The notes: generated from the letters alone by a model not told the origin. Positions 42,585 through 56,424 are shown, counted from the first letter of the stretch. The stretch: DNA of 64,000 bases from Lepas anatifera (GCA_034440635.1 JAOTON010002064.1:62001-126000), one strand, 5' to 3'. A program made the numbers and translations.

Positions 42585-43614
42585 TTAACCCGCGCCCCAC
42601 CTGGGGTCCAGCGCCACTTTCGCCCCACCGGGGCCATCGATGGCCCCTCTCTAACTCCGAAAATATGGGCGTTACCGCAAATCTGCAAAGTGCATTAGAA
42701 AGCTCGCGTGAATTCAGTAAGAAATTACTTTACATGTTTTAGTGCTCAGGTCAATCGTTTGACCTCCAGAGGTCAAATTAGGTCAAGATAGGCTATTTTC
42801 ACTCAAATATGCAATGCTTAGGCAAACTGGGCATAACTCTTATGCCATTAGAGCTATTGAGGTCTGGTAAAGTACATTTGATAGGAAATTGTCAATCCTT
42901 TTTCTGCTATGCGAAACGTAAAGACCTCACGCCAGTGGTTTGACCTCCAGAGGTCACCTCGTGACTTAAGATGACCTGAGGTCACGAAGGTCAGAAGGTG
43001 ACCTTGTTGTATATCAAATGAAAGCTAGTGACAAGACAAACACGATGGTGTTTGTTTCAGCGCTCTAGCTTAATTAGGTCAAAAGTTATTGTCAAAATAC
43101 TGTTTTTGACCCCTGGTGACCTTGGATGACCTTGGAGAGGTCAAAGGGGCAAATATGACCCCTGAAATCCGTGAAAGGGTGACCAAGAACGTTTTTCTGA
43201 TCAAGCTGAGCATTTTCAATCGCTTTCGTGACTTTTAGATCATAAGACAGCTTTTCCTCATGCTTTTTCAATAGGAGAGGTCACCTCGTGACCTGACCTC
43301 AGGGCACGAAATCGAAAAATCACGGAAATACACCTTGTAGACCCTGGAGGGGCCATAAAGTTTAGGAGGTTTCAAATCGATCGACTTCGAAATGTAGCTC
43401 TTACAGAGCTCTAAAGTTGAAGTGAGGTGACCTGGGTTGACCTCGTCTGGTAACCTGACCTTGGGTGACCCGGGGTAAAAAATTTCAGGGATGTTGGGAA
43501 AATGATGCAGGTAAGAGGTAGAGCCCTCAACAGCGGTGCTGCGCCTCTTCGTTTTTTTTGCTATCCCGGAAAAACCTTAGGGGGGCCATCGATGGCCCCG
43601 GTGGGGCGAGGGTT
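42585..43614. mobile_element. TTAA element, family 2 (copy 2, inverted)
   Basis: It starts TTAACCCGCGCCCCACCTGG and ends at GCCCCGGTGGGGCGAGGGTT, where the final TTAA has mutated to TTCA. The GGGGCCATCGATGGCCCC palindrome lies near both ends. It is the opposite orientation of 19918-20946 and aligns along its whole length. AGGTCA-rich interior. Confidence 0.8.
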
Positions 43615-45029
43615 CATGCACATAAATGTCAATGCTGAGACAATGGCCAAGACCTGACACATGCTCAAATTTGGTTCCGGTACATTGGTGAGACTGGATC
43701 AACCAAAAGGAAAGTATGCAGCTAAGTTTTTCAAAATTCAATATGTTCCATGACTTTTATACCTGACATGTGATCGAGCAGATGAACGGGTGAATATCTA
43801 TTGCAAAGTTGTTTTCCAATTTGTAGGCCGGCATCATAAGCATGGCCTCTTTAGGTCTAGAGACACAAGTATTAAGGTCGAACTGAAATCTTTATGTCTC
43901 TGCAACTATGGAGGTATGTTTTTCATTCGGAATGGCTGCAGGGTGCTTAGCCATATAATCAGGTAACAACTGCAGATGCTCAAGAAAATATTTTCTTGTC
44001 AAAAAGTAAAATTTATAATTTGGCCGCATCACGATGGCAAATAAGCAAAAACTATCTATATTGGGCTCTGCCAGTCCAGAAATGCTTTTCTGATACTGCT
44101 CTGCACCTGAAATTTGGAACAAAACCATATGTCCAGCCTTTGAATGTATAACGGAAGTTCCTCTAAACAAACATTGGCTTAAAAAATATATCAGAGAAGT
44201 ATTGTGACGTAGGGTTCGGTGGAAGAGCCGATGGCAGTATTTTTAATAAATTTTCATTGTAATATAACATATGTTTGAAGTTAATAAAGTTCCGAAAGAA
44301 CACCTCCCCTTTGTCGCAAATATTTCGGGAGATGGGCAGCATGGACAGGCACTGGATTGCACACACAGAGAACCAACAAACGTTGCAATGAGCATGACAG
44401 CACACGAAATAACGAGCCGGACATGCATAAAAAGGGGTAAGTTAAGTGCCAAAATTATAAATCCAAGTGGTGGCCAAAATGGGTTATTGCTAACCTATAT
44501 TCTATTTTTCAGTGATGTTGTATTGTAAATATGTTCATTGTTGTCGTTTCCAGTTTGATTCATTTGATTCAATTAGTTTCAAAGTATCATAATTTTTAAT
44601 CTTAGAATCTGTGGTGCTCCCTCCCAACTAATCCACATAGGAGTGGTACCTCTGACCGTCTACATCTCCCTTTTTATTATTGCGGCTCTCTACATTTTCC
44701 CCCTTCCTTGTTACTGGATGGCTTGCAACTAACCTTCATTTATATTAGGCGTTAAGTTCGTATCAATACCTCAAAGTGCAGTTCCAATAAATATCTCTTT
44801 TGAAACCCTCAAAGTCCAGTTCCATCAATGAATTCACAAAAGCCCTCTAAACTCAAGTGTTCTGTCGAACCTGGCAATAAAATATCTAAGTCTCCTCCTG
44901 TCGATCCTCAATACATGCCCATTATCGCAATGAACACATGTCTGCCCGGTATACTTGCTCGTCTTTGACTATCATTTCTACACTATCGTGCGTGGCACAA
45001 ACTTAATAAATAAAAATAATAAAAGTCCG
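43615..45029. other. Intron sequence, no recognised feature
   Basis: AT-rich sequence of the large aminopeptidase intron. Short open frames on both strands at 43.9-44.5 kb show no motif. Confidence 0.35.
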
Positions 45030-46976
45030 AAAAACATTGAGCCAAGAGTGATGGTGATGGCTGGGCCAGCCATTCCCCGGATCGGCACCATGGTGCACCG
45101 ACCGCTCCCAATTTTCAGGCGTTAACATACAGTGCGGGGGCGTCCCAGGCCGCATCTGCTTCCAAGGGATTCATCAGGCTAATCCTGGCAGCCGACAGGG
45201 TCGCCACCCTGCCGGAACTGGGTAGCCGCGCCGCTACCCAATTGTCTCCCCTACATGATTCTGAGAGGAAATCGGGCAAATCCCGATTCTATCAGGGCCT
45301 GTCCTGATAGGGTTGGCTAGGTCTACATCCAGCCAACATCCTCTATCGCTCTCTCATTCCTTCGGACTTCTGCTTCGACATAATACTTCTACCTGGGTAT
45401 TAGCGCAACATATAGTTCATTCTAAGATGAACTATATGTCCCCTTTCTGACGCTAACCCCTTCCCTAGGGGGTCGTCACCGCTCCTAGGTCTTCGGACCG
45501 AGATTGTCATCCCCCGGTGTCATCCTCTTCTTCATCATCTTCATCATCTTTTTCAAAATCTGCCCGTGGCAACAACAATAAAATTTGCGCCCATGGTAAA
45601 TCCCGGAGGAGTTGTACACACCAGTTACGTCCCGCGAGCCAAAATGGAAGTGTGGTGTAATACCATCATTCTTCATCACCTACTTATCATTCATCATCAC
45701 CATCGTCGTATCATCTTCACCGCTAATTCCCTCCGGTTGAGCCGAATCCCTGGGAAGGGGGCATCTTCTCTTATCTTCTGCTCTGCATCTTGCGCCCTCC
45801 CAACACACCAGGGGTTAACATGCCAAGGATGTCGTCACCTATCCCCCTTTTCATTCCCCGTCCCAAGCTAGATGGAAGGGTCATCTACACTTGAGGGCCC
45901 AGATTTTTTGAACGGGACCAATCTTTGAACAGCTCGCCGGAACTCGATAATGCGGAGCCCTGGATACTCTGCAAAAAAAACAGCAAATCGGCACTACGGT
46001 TCTTGGGGAGTAAAATGATAACTCATACGTCTTCACCTCCAATCTAGGTGTCTATCGGACCTTAAACTAGGAATCGCTTACACCCCTTACAGCCGATGAT
46101 GATGTATGAATAATGACCCATTCACTCGCGCATCCTTACTAGCCCCCCTTTAAAAGATTGGATCCCCTATTCTAGACAAATTTCCTCCACCCTCCGATAT
46201 ATGACGTCTAAGTTACCATCTCTAAGGAAGTCCCAGGTAACAATCCCTAGAATACGTTAAGTGTCCCGTTACTGTAGGGAAGGGAACCAGTAATTTAAGG
46301 CAATACCATAATTAGATATCGAGTTCTTCGTGGGACGCCAAGATTGGTCCACAATTTCTGCCTCAAATTCAATCTCCTAATCTTATCAGTTGCCCAGCGG
46401 GCTCGGTCATCTTCATCTCACGAGCGCTTCTTCTGTTCAACTCTACTCTTAATTAATACCAACATGACAGTTGTCACTTCTATATACGAGCAAGTATACC
46501 GACTTCCGAATATTTTTTTATCTTTCTTAACGTCCACTATGTTTAATCTTAAGGCTGTCACCCATTGTAAGATTCCAGTTCCCGGCTATCTATAATAATG
46601 TTATTCGCTATTTAAAAAAAACAATCGACATTAGCGAGAGCAACCCAATCCATTGATAGGTTATTCGCTCTTTCACATATCCTTACTGGTATTGTATACT
46701 CCTAACATTATTATTTACTTTATCTCATTGATTATTTTACATTTAGCTCAACGGGGCGATGGTCCGAAGCCTCGATGTGATCTTTGTGGTTTAAAAAAAT
46801 AACAGTAGATACCATGATGATTGGGGTTTTAGGGCACTGCAGCTGCAGAGGCTATACGTGCCCGTCAGTACTGTATTACATTATCCTAAGGTTGTGCTTA
46901 TTAGCTTAAGTGCGCTATACAGAATGTGTCAAATCTAAGAATCTCTACCGGGTGTGTATACTACGTCAAAACCTTC
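45030..46976 (-). other. Possible 3' region of the LINE
   Basis: This lies downstream of the last LINE frame on the minus strand. It differs from its surroundings in composition: C/T-rich with phrases such as CTTCTTCATCATCTTCATCA and many short palindromes (ACATATAGTTCATTCTAAGA then TGAACTATATGT). A long LINE 3' UTR or a separate 5' UTR-like fragment are both possible. No poly(A) or simple-repeat tail was found that would fix the boundary. Confidence 0.3.
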
Positions 46977-49900
46977 TTATCTCAGGTAAGATAAAACTTT
47001 TCCAATATCTACGAGTGCGCCATCGCCCAGGATCTGTACCAGCGGAACCGGTGGAAAGAATCGGAGCTGACTCCGTTTCAGCTGGTCGCAGCTGTCGGTA
47101 GCAGATAAAACGTGCTGCACGGTGAGGCGGCTGCCACAATGAGGACACGTGCTGGGGGCGGCGTTGTTCAAATGATGGGCGTGGGTCGCATAACAGTGGC
47201 CGATTCGAAGCCTAGTAAGGCTCACCTCCTCCATTCTGCTTCGCCTGCTGCTCGAATCCCAAGGTTTAATCGATGGACGCAGACGTTTCAAAAAGCAATC
47301 TGGCTCCGCAGTCCACCTAGTCTGCCACTCAGCATCTACTAACATCTTAAATGATGGTTTCAGGTCTGTGGCTGGAATTTTAAACCGCCGCGATGGGGGC
47401 AACTGACACACATCCCTCGCAACTCTATCGACTTGCTCATTCTCTGAAATGCCAACGTGGCTCGGCACCCAAAGGAAACACACATCAGTACCTCGGGAGT
47501 CAATCACTGTCAGAAGCTTTCGGATCGTCAGTACAAGCCAGTTCTGCTGTGTGTGGGGGACTGGAGAGCTGTCAGAGAGCTTGCTGAGTCAGTTATAATA
47601 ATACATCGTTCCTCAGGAATGCACCTGATGTGCCGTAAAACTCGCAAAATAGCGTATAGCTCCGTGGTAAAAACTGAAACAGTCGCTGGCAAACTGAAAC
47701 CCTGGTTGACTTCTTCCCCCACGAATGCACTGCCGGCGCCTCTAGCACCCTTCGAACCATCGGTATAGAACCCTTAATGTCCCGTGTAGGTTCCTATTTT
47801 GCGTAGAGCTAAGTCCAAGAACTCTGCGGGCAGGATTGACGACTTTTTATGACGCAGCAAGTCGAAGTCACATTTGATTGGCGTGAGTCGCCATGGTTCT
47901 ATGCGCTGTGTACGGGCTTCGGCTATTGTCCCTAGGTCGATGTCCGAACCCTCCAGCCACTGTTCAACTCGTGCGCAGAGTGCCAGTGATGATGTCGGTC
48001 GCGTCGTTTTCAGGGGAGCTGTCAGCGAGTCGTCGAAAATCCACTTATATGTTGGGTGAGATGGAAACTGACGTATTTTGCTCGCGTATGTGAGTGCTAC
48101 TCGCTTCCGTCTCAAATCTAGTGGAGGCTCATTAGCGTCTACCAAAAGACTGGCTCTGCGGGAGGTACGGAAAGCTCCTGTGGCGACACGTATACAAGCA
48201 TGGTGGACAGTGTTAAGAGGCTGTTTGACGCTGCTCAACGCGCTGTCATATGCAACAGAACCATAGTCACAGAGCGAACAAGTGCACGATAAAGCCGGAG
48301 AAGAGCTACCCCGTCGGCCCCATACGACGTGCGAGAGATCACCTTCAGAATATTCATGCGTTTGAAACACTTATCACGCAGCAACGATATGTGCTGGTTG
48401 TATGAAAGCCGTTTGTGAACCCTTCTGCCGTATAAACGCAAGTTCACATCAGTACACACTCGGCGACGACAAAAATGCATGCATACGGATTTCTCCGTCG
48501 AGAACCTAAAACCATTCGTCACACTCCACTCAGACAAGCGGTCAATGGATATTTGAAGCTGTCTCTGAGCTGAAACGGATGTTGACGTGCTGAGCCACAC
48601 CGCAAAATCATCTACGAACAGTGACTTCTCGACTGTAGGAGGCAAAACACTACATATGTCATTAATTAAAATGCCGAACAAGGTCACACTCAGCACACCA
48701 CCCTGTACCACACCACTTTCCTGACAGTAAACACCTGACATGCTGTTGCCTATTCTAACGCAGAAGTTCCGTCCTTTCATAAAGTTGTCAACAAAATGTC
48801 CCATATGGCCCCTGATTCCGGCTTTTCGTACTTTTTCTAAAATTGCGTGGCGCCAGGCCGTGTCATGGGCCTTTTCAATATCGAAAAACAGGGCAAAAAC
48901 ATGTTGCTTTAAAGCGAACGAGCGGCGTATTGAAGAGTCAAGAGATAAGAGATGGTCAGTGGTGGATCGCCCCGCACGAAAACCACACTGAGCGTCTGAG
49001 AAAAAACCGGTTGTCTCCAAGTACCACACCATGCGCGCGTTCACCATACGTTCCAAAAGCTTACAAACACTTGAGGTCAAAGCAATGGGTCTGTAGTGTA
49101 AGGGGTCACTACCATCCTTGTCAGGCTTTAAAACCGGAATTATTGTAGCGTCTCTCCATGCACTCGGAAAACTGTGCGATGTCCACAGAAAGTTGAAAAA
49201 TCCCAGCATTGCGACAAGCGATCCTTCACTGAGGTTCTTGAGCGTGTCAATGTGTATACCATCTGGACCAGCAGCAGTACTCCTCGCCCGCGTGAGCGCC
49301 ATTTGAAGTTCACCGAATGTAAAAGGTTCGTTGAATGGTAGTTCGTCTGTTGTGCTAAAATTTACTGGAATACGCTCCCTCTGTCGTTTGGATCGTGCAA
49401 ACCTTGGATCTGTGCAACCAACTTTCCAACGAGCAGCCCAGGCCCTACCGAAAGCATTGGCTACTTCCGCAGGATTAGTTATCGCGCCGCCGGGATGGGA
49501 AAGTGTAGGCAGAGGCAAGGCCGGATAAACGATGCACTCGCCGCCAGATTGTAGTCAGTGGTGTAAGTCGATTTATTGTGCTAATGTACGAGTGCCATGA
49601 TTTGCGCTTGGCATCCCTGACAGTACGTCTCGCCAGTGCCTTGGCACGCCGGAATTGAATCAAATTATCTGTTGTTGGTTGTCTTTTAAAAGTTTTAAAG
49701 CATCGCCGTCGCTCTCTAATGGTTCTTTTGCATTCATCCGACCACCAAGGTACAGGAATACGCCGGGGGAGTGGGCTGGTTTTGGGGATGTAAGCATCAG
49801 CGGAATCGATTATGCGGGAGCGTATCTCATCGTAAAATGTTGTCGCAGTTACACCCTCCTGTGGCGTGAAGCTGAGAGCGCAATCGGTGGTGAACCCTTC

Positions 49901-50651
49901 CAGTCTGCTCGCCGAATGTTCCACTGTGGCGTCCTCATTCCTGGGTGGGGAGTCTCTGACCAGAGCCAAATCGGGTAATGGTCGCTGCCACATGGGTTAG
50001 AGTGGGTGCGCCACCTAAAACGATCGCCTACCGATGAGGAACATAACGACAAATCGATCGCGGATGTGGACCCTGACGGCAGTGCAATATGTGTCGGGTG
50101 ACCGGTGTTAAGAATGCATAAGTCATGACGTTGTCCTCCAAGCGTCTTCCACGTCGATTTGTACGGGGGCAGCCCCAAACAGTGTTATAAGCATTGAAAT
50201 CGTCTAAAATGATGTTATTCCTTGGGAGCTGGCGCACCAGATCCTCAAACGCGTCCGCTGGGAATTCCTCTGCTGGAGGAATGTAGATTGAAGCAATTGT
50301 TATTTTAATATCAGCAAGGTCGACTGTAGCGGCCACTGCTTGTAAGTTGGTTTGGAGGTGAAATGCGATTGATGGAGTGCTATAATGTACAAAAAGTGCT
50401 ACTCCACCATGGGCGATCGTAACAGTAGGAACATCATAACGATATGTCTTATAGTGATGCATGCTACATGCTTGTTCTTGTTTTAACTTTGTTTCCTGTA
50501 TGGCAATTATCGCAGGACTCTTGGAGGCTATCAGCGCCTGGAGATCGGTTACATTGGCCCTAAATCCTCGCATGTTCCACTGCAGAATATTTGTCATGAG
50601 AGTAAGAGTGATAAATAAGAAAAATCTACAGATAAAATGCATCACATTCAT
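46977..50651 (-). pseudogene. LINE ORF2: endonuclease, reverse transcriptase, RNase H (frameshifted)
   Basis: Reading leftward, the AP endonuclease (ILQWNMRGFRANVTDLQALI, AIQETKLKQEQ, GGVALFVHY, ILDDFNAYNTVWGC, then GSDHYPIWLW in a shifted frame) is followed by a linker with PVPWWSDECKRTIRERRRCF. The RT is largely intact in one frame at 48235-49518: TAAGPDGIHIDTLKN, YRPIALTSSVCKLLERMVN, FDIEKAHDTAWRH, SGVVQGGVLSVTLFGILIND and the active site FVDDFAVW. RNase H follows (FYTDGSKGA after an in-frame TAA, TTELYAILR, ITDSASS, LWVPSHVGISENEQVDRVAR), then a C-terminal CPHC zinc-like motif. At least four frame changes and one stop disable it. The usual endonuclease GDFNAH is DDFNAY. This is an I/Jockey-type LINE in the sense orientation of the host intron. 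Confidence 0.92.
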
Positions 50652-50660
50652 GGTCGGTGC

Positions 50661-52544
50661 TTAGGTTCTTGGGGAGACACTCCTCCACTGAGCGTTTCTG
50701 GGCGGGAAGAGCTCGTACATCGCTGCTGGTAGTCTGTCTCTGGAAATAGGGCGCCTTGTGTGGGAAGATTGGGAGCGGTATCCGTCATTGCGGTCTAATG
50801 TGATCGAGTGTGAGCGTCCTCGTTCGCGACCTTGCGTCTTACCCAAATTGGGAGGGGCTTTGGGATTAACACTTAAACAGCTACGGAACACTTCTGCCTG
50901 GGGGCTTCGCTGTGGTTTGGCCGTAGATATAGTTGGTTTCACCAGCCGTGGAGGGGGTGGTGGCGGCGGCGGCGGCAAGCAAAGGTAAGCAAAGGTATCT
51001 TCACAGGCGACTGGAGTTGAGTGTTTGGAAGCCGCAGCAACAGCAGCGGCACCCTGCTGCCCCTCTCCAGCACTACAAACGTCAGCGACCAGGGGAGGGA
51101 CCGGTGTTAGGTTCGCCTTGTTCTGAGCTGCCGGCTATTGCGGCCTTGGTGCGTGGCTCAAGTACGCGGGCTCGCTTTACGCCCGCAGTCACTTCAGGGG
51201 GAAGATTGGGTTCGCTGGGTTCCGTCGTTGGAGATATGACTGGGCTTTTGGGAACCGGCGGCTGAGTTGTCGAATCCTCTCGCGCACGCTTACCGGATGT
51301 TTCTGTATGTGTCTGTTTTGTGTTGGTTTGAGGTACTGTCTGAATGTTGGGAGCCTCCAAGTCGTCTGGTTCTGTGCTCACAGCAACATTCCGTGATTCC
51401 GGCGAAGTTTGAACTGCTTTGTCTGCTGTATCTTTATAGCCCACGGGCTTGACACAAGTTGTACCCTGCTTATGGGGTAGCAGTTCGATTATCATCGTCA
51501 GAAACTGACGGAGCGAGAGACCCATGCATTCATTCATGCTCGTGTCCATGCTTAGCCAGGGACGGGCCTCCGTGCGGGTCTCGTTGGGTGCAGTTTTGGG
51601 TTGACTCCCAATCAGAACATCCCTGTACGGTGCGTTATTGGGGATATGCCTACTCATGGGGACATGAGGGGTTTGAGCCGGCACTTTTTGGGGAGGAGGT
51701 GGACCTTTCTTTTTCGGGACTCCTTTGCCTCGAACAGCTTTGGGCAGGATCGGCTCCATGCCTCGTGCTCATTGCCACATCCCGCACACTTAGGTTTGTC
51801 AGTCTTGCATGTGGCGGTACTGTGGCCGGACTCCGAGCACCTCCCGCAGCGCTCTCTCCCCTTGCAGTTGCTAGCGATGTGGCCGAAAGCCTGACATCTA
51901 AAACACCGAGTCGGGCTAGGGACAAACGGGCGCACCTTGATGGCCATCCAGCCAACACGCACTCGTTCTGGTAGGGTTGTTCCTGCAAAGATCAGTATGA
52001 AGGTCCCATTATCAGTCTCATCGGTATCCCCTCTCCGGAACATTTTCTTTACCTGTGTGACACCCTGTTCCCTGAGGCCTGTATGGATCTCCTCCTCAGA
52101 GACGTCCCGTAGATCCCGGCAGCTAATCACGCCCTTGAAACTGTGCTTGGTGTCATGGGGAGAAACCTTAATAGGCACAGACAAGAACCTGCTGGACGTG
52201 CGGACTTCCAGGGAGGTAGCTGCCAGCAGCTTCTCCGCATCACGCTGGTTGTCAAATTGGACTTCGACATGCCTTTTCGGGTGCCTATACGTCTGCTTAG
52301 GCCGGAACTTTCCCAGGGCGTCATGAAGCTGGAACGGGTTGAGCTTCACGGTTCTATCCTCGAAAGTGATCACCAAAGACAGCGGAGTGGCCTGGTCTGG
52401 TCTGGTTCGCGCGGAGGGTCTGGCTTCGCTATAGTCCATCGTGGCGGCGGTTTCAGCGGGTGGACGAGAGATGGTCAGTGTCGTGGCAGGGGTCGGAGTT
52501 CGTGCGGTCGGTTCAGAGGGTGTGCAAGCAGAAAAAGAAGCCAT
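50661..52544 (-). pseudogene. LINE ORF1 (gag-like, three zinc knuckles, frameshifted)
   Basis: The first 296 codons are open. An N-terminal region is followed by an RRM-like part (VEVQFDNQRDAEKLL, ISCRDLRDVSEEEI) and three CCHC knuckles at about residues 214-267: CFRCQAFGHIASNC, CGRCSESGHSTATC and CAGCGNEHEAWSRSC. Just after the third knuckle a frameshift near 51700, in an A/G-rich tract, moves the reading to the frame ending at 51082 (which includes NNAPYRDVLIG, a typical ORF1 tail motif). Another change leads to a proline-rich end stopping at 50661. The ORF2 start at 50651 or 50597 follows within 70 bases. It binds LINE RNA in related elements; here it is probably inactive. Confidence 0.88.
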
Positions 52545-52553
52545 GACGGATAA

Positions 52554-53600
52554 GTTTACCTTCGGCCCCCCGGGTTGCCAGCTGTCAATAGCTGGGCCCG
52601 GGGGGCTGGTACAGTGCCTACGGGGGCAGGTGCGCCCGTCTCAGAGAGGCGAGAGACACTCACACAACCCCTCCGATCAGAACGCACCCACCCCCTTGAC
52701 GCCATCAGCCCAGAAGGCTGGCAGGGCCATAGAGTCGGGACGAAGCAAAACGCGGCACCCATCTCGCAGCGGAGACTGTGGCCCACCAGGCGCGCGCAAC
52801 AGGCCGGAGTCTCGCAAATCGACGGTTTCGAAACCCCGGCCCGCGTCGCGCCCGGAAAGAACTATCACAGCCCCCACCGCGAGGGCCGCCGCGCCGCACG
52901 CCCGAAACATAATCCCCCTGCCAAGCTGGACCGAGCGACAGTGCCCGTGGGCACTGCCGCGTAGCTAGGCCGCCCGCGGCAGCCTACGGACGGCTTACCC
53001 CCGGTTAGATCGAGATATCTGGGCCAAAGGGGGCGTGTTGGATCCCTCGGGACTGACCCGCCCGAGGGGGACCTCAACCCCCCCAGGATCCCGTCAACCT
53101 CGTCGCCGGGGCTCGAGATAGGCCTCTAGTGGGCGCCTTACACCCATAAAATGCCGAAGAAGGCAAATAACTGTGGAACCAACAACTAAAGCATAAAAAA
53201 AGAGGACAGGAACTAAAAATAACCAACAAAATAAGAAAAACAAAAACAAACAGGAGCTACATACTGGGAGGTGCAGGACAGAGCTGACCCGATCCAATAC
53301 GGTTACCGACCAGGTAACAAAGGGCCCGTAGGGCTGCCATCAGCATCACCGCGGACCTAATCACCAAAGCCACCGACGACAGACGCCGACTCTAACCGAC
53401 CGAGGTCGGAAGAAGCGGCGGCCGTCGGAGGGCTAAAAAGATGAATCCGCGGCGATGCGACGACGAGCCTTCCAGGGCTGACTGGGGCCCCGGGCGCGTC
53501 ACTTCCCGTTGCTCCAATCTTTACTTGCCGGACGAATCCGGCAGGTGAAGATCGGTTCCCCTGAGGACACAGTAGATACCACACCAGCCTCCGCCGCGGT
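52554..53600 (-). promoter_or_regulatory. GC-rich 5' UTR / internal promoter region of the LINE
   Basis: A strongly GC-rich block immediately upstream of ORF1 (minus strand), ending abruptly near 53600 where AT-rich intron begins. LINEs of this group transcribe from internal promoters in their 5' UTR, so this is the likely site. Open frames of 129-175 codons on the plus strand are composition shadows. The exact 5' end is not visible. GATCGGTTCCCCTGAGG at 53551-53567 is identical to part of SINE family A, so the boundary may include a SINE fragment. Confidence 0.5.
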
Positions 53601-56424
53601 AATTAATCATAAATATACAGGGATTTACGATCATCAGGTGTATATAAAGACCAGAGCTGAGTAGAAAGTAAATTAAAAGTCCCCAACCATTATTCACCTC
53701 TAATCCTATCATCAACATACTTTCATTTCCTTTGCCCTATAATGTTGTAAATATTTAATAAACAAATATAAACACAAATAAGCTTCAAATAAACAAATGA
53801 CGACTTCTGAAAATAAAATAATTTACTCGGATATGATCATCACTGTGTAAGCCTCTGTATGCCCGGAATTTTTGTACAAGGATACGAAGCAGCGGATAGA
53901 GGACTGAAATAAAAAAATAAAATAAAATAAAGAATAGAATGAAATGTCAGAAAAATAAACTTCACTATCATTTACAATCATCACTCATTTACAATAATCA
54001 ATCAATCGCAACATCAATGTTCATTAGCCATTTAGTATGCACGAAAACGCCTGAAGTTCAAGTGTCAATTTACGTTAAAGATGAGAAATCGAATTGAAAA
54101 ATGAGAAGAAACATATTTTACTACCAGTTATTACACTACTGTATGTGCAAAATATCAGCGGATATCAAAAATGTATATGACATAACCCATCATATTACAA
54201 AAAAAGAACAAGTTATCCATTTTCGGTCATTATTCAGAAGAACAAAGCTGGAAAAGGGCTGATAAATGCTATTGCAAAACGTGTGTAGCCGTGTGTACCT
54301 GTTAACATCTCAGACTTTCGTATATCAAAATAAAACAAAGGACAGCTAAAGGATCCTATATAAAGAACAATTAAACTTACTCATTTCGTATGGATACGTA
54401 TATCTATCTCCGCTAATCTTTGCATTATTCTTCAATATCTTTATATGCACGGAAGTACCTGACAAAAATGTTCATGACTCTAAAATGAAAAAATGTGAAA
54501 ACAGGCAAAGAAGCTGAAAAATATTTTTCACTTCACAATTGCTGCTAGAAAGGCCACTATCGATCTGTTTTTCCATACATGTGTTCCATTCTCTCAAAAA
54601 AATATTACGCATTGGTAAACATCATAATATGTGGTGCAGTGTAATTTCCTCAAACCTCTTTATGATCCAACTTATGCAGAGCCGCCCTGTAATACATCTG
54701 TACATCGAACATGCTACAGCTCATGGTCACCGCTGCCACGGCCTGCCGTCGTAGCCGCTGCCGTCGACGCTGCGTCGGCAAATTCTCTCCGGCTCACCGG
54801 CGGACGCTGTGACGTCACAGGGCACCGAGACACTGTCGGGTCTTTATGACCAAATAAAGCTATGTAGAAGGGGTTACAGGTGATGATACATCTGCGATGC
54901 ATCCTGAAGGGATATGTTGCAAAGAATTAACCAAAGGTATTATCATAAGTTTTCGACACGATATTAATAATTTATGCGGCACTGGCGGGGCTGCCGCGGG
55001 TACCAGACCTGTCGCTCCCGTGGTGGACTCCCGTCTGTTGGGAGCTGAAATGGTGTCTGTCGCTATCAGCAGGGCTGCGACAGGTGTCTGCGGCGGTTTT
55101 GCACGCCCAGATAAGACAGATGCCATGCGACACCGGAGTCTGCTGCTGTGCGTTGACACTGTTCAGCTCCTGTTACGTCTGGGGACTGCTGCGTGCACTG
55201 ATCTGGTGGTGTTAAAGTGTGGGTCCTGTAAATCTTCCATTTTCCTGCTCTTTGCCTGTTTCATATCTTCAAATTTGCCTATTTTCTTGGTCTCTTTGAA
55301 TCAGCAATAGGAAAGATGATTTGACACTAGCTTTCAAGTATTTCTTAGCAAACTCTAGAACAATGGCGAGGGAAAATGAGCCCAGCGATACCGGCTTATG
55401 ATTTGACCTGCAGGTCATCCCGCTGAATGATCCGTGACACGTCTGAAATCCTCCTATTGCAGATCCAACCCCAGTTGCAGATCCCCACCGCGGAGGTAGA
55501 CTCGAACATCAATTACCCAAATACTGGTCCTACTATTTGAGTGTCTGCAACCCTACTTAAGTACCCATGTTGCTGCTTTCTCACTGAGCTTATCAATCTT
55601 GCAAGTGCAATAACTACACACTGGTCAGCACACAGCTGAGTCGCTTCTTCTTCCCCAGACAGTTGTTCTTTCCTCTCGAAATTGTATTGTCCTACTACTT
55701 CCGAAATCATAAGCAGTTTCAACAAAGCACCCTGTGAGCTCAGAGGTCACAGTGTCGTGTCGATCCACCGCATCGAATCCCTGGCGTCGCCTCTGACACC
55801 GCTCCGGCCTTTGGCTTCTGTCCCACGGTCTCGCCGAACCAACGCCGCCCACCCAATCGCAGAGCTAAGGTGACGCATCCCATCGCACGGAAAAAAGCCG
55901 CCTGCTACCAAGCTGTTGTCTTTTTTGTGTGCCGAGGCATGTCAGCACTTGTTTTCGATAACGGCGCCATGTGTGGTTTGAATGTGGGAAGAAGTGGAGT
56001 ATTGACAAAGCGGCGAATTGATCTCTGATGTCGTCTCGTCATCTCCAGCGTGATATTTCATTGAAAAATTCCGTGGCTTAGTATCGATAAGTGCTTGTAT
56101 GATTCCGGGAAATGTCACTATTTTCTGGCAATAGTCTGTGATAAGTTGGATGGTACCACTGTGTTGACATTTTTACAGACGGCTGGAGAAACCACTTGAG
56201 ATAAATCAATATTCTGTCTGCGGATCTGAGGGTTGTTACGAGATTAGAGATGCCACTTTTGAACATTTCTATCCCGTTCTTACCAAACACATTGTTCTAA
56301 GAACATGGAGTGTTTGCATTCGATGAAGCTTGTAGAGAAGACAAACTAGGCGTATACATAGCACTTAGCTTCTTGGTAGGGATTTAAACATAGATTGAAG
56401 GATTAAACAAGGATTGATAGATTT
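53601..56424. other. Intron sequence, no recognised feature
   Basis: A largely AT-rich intron. A GC-richer patch at 54720-55200 gives a 137-codon plus-strand frame (54897-55310) without motifs. No repeat family was matched elsewhere in the window. Confidence 0.35.

Larger units (their letters stand above)
46977..52553 (-). mobile_element. I/Jockey-type LINE, nearly full length
   Basis: This spans both frames described separately. Gene order is ORF1 (zinc knuckles), then ORF2 with endonuclease, RT and RNase H, the layout of the I group within the Jockey superfamily. It lies in the ~19-kb last intron of the aminopeptidase gene in the same orientation. The coding frames are well preserved apart from indels, so it is much younger than the related remnant at 23.65-26.97 kb. 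Ends and target duplication were not determined. Confidence 0.88.

Noticed and set aside
52441..52968. Long plus-strand frames of 129-175 codons
   Set aside because: They are GC-rich shadows antisense to the LINE ORF1 start and its 5' region.
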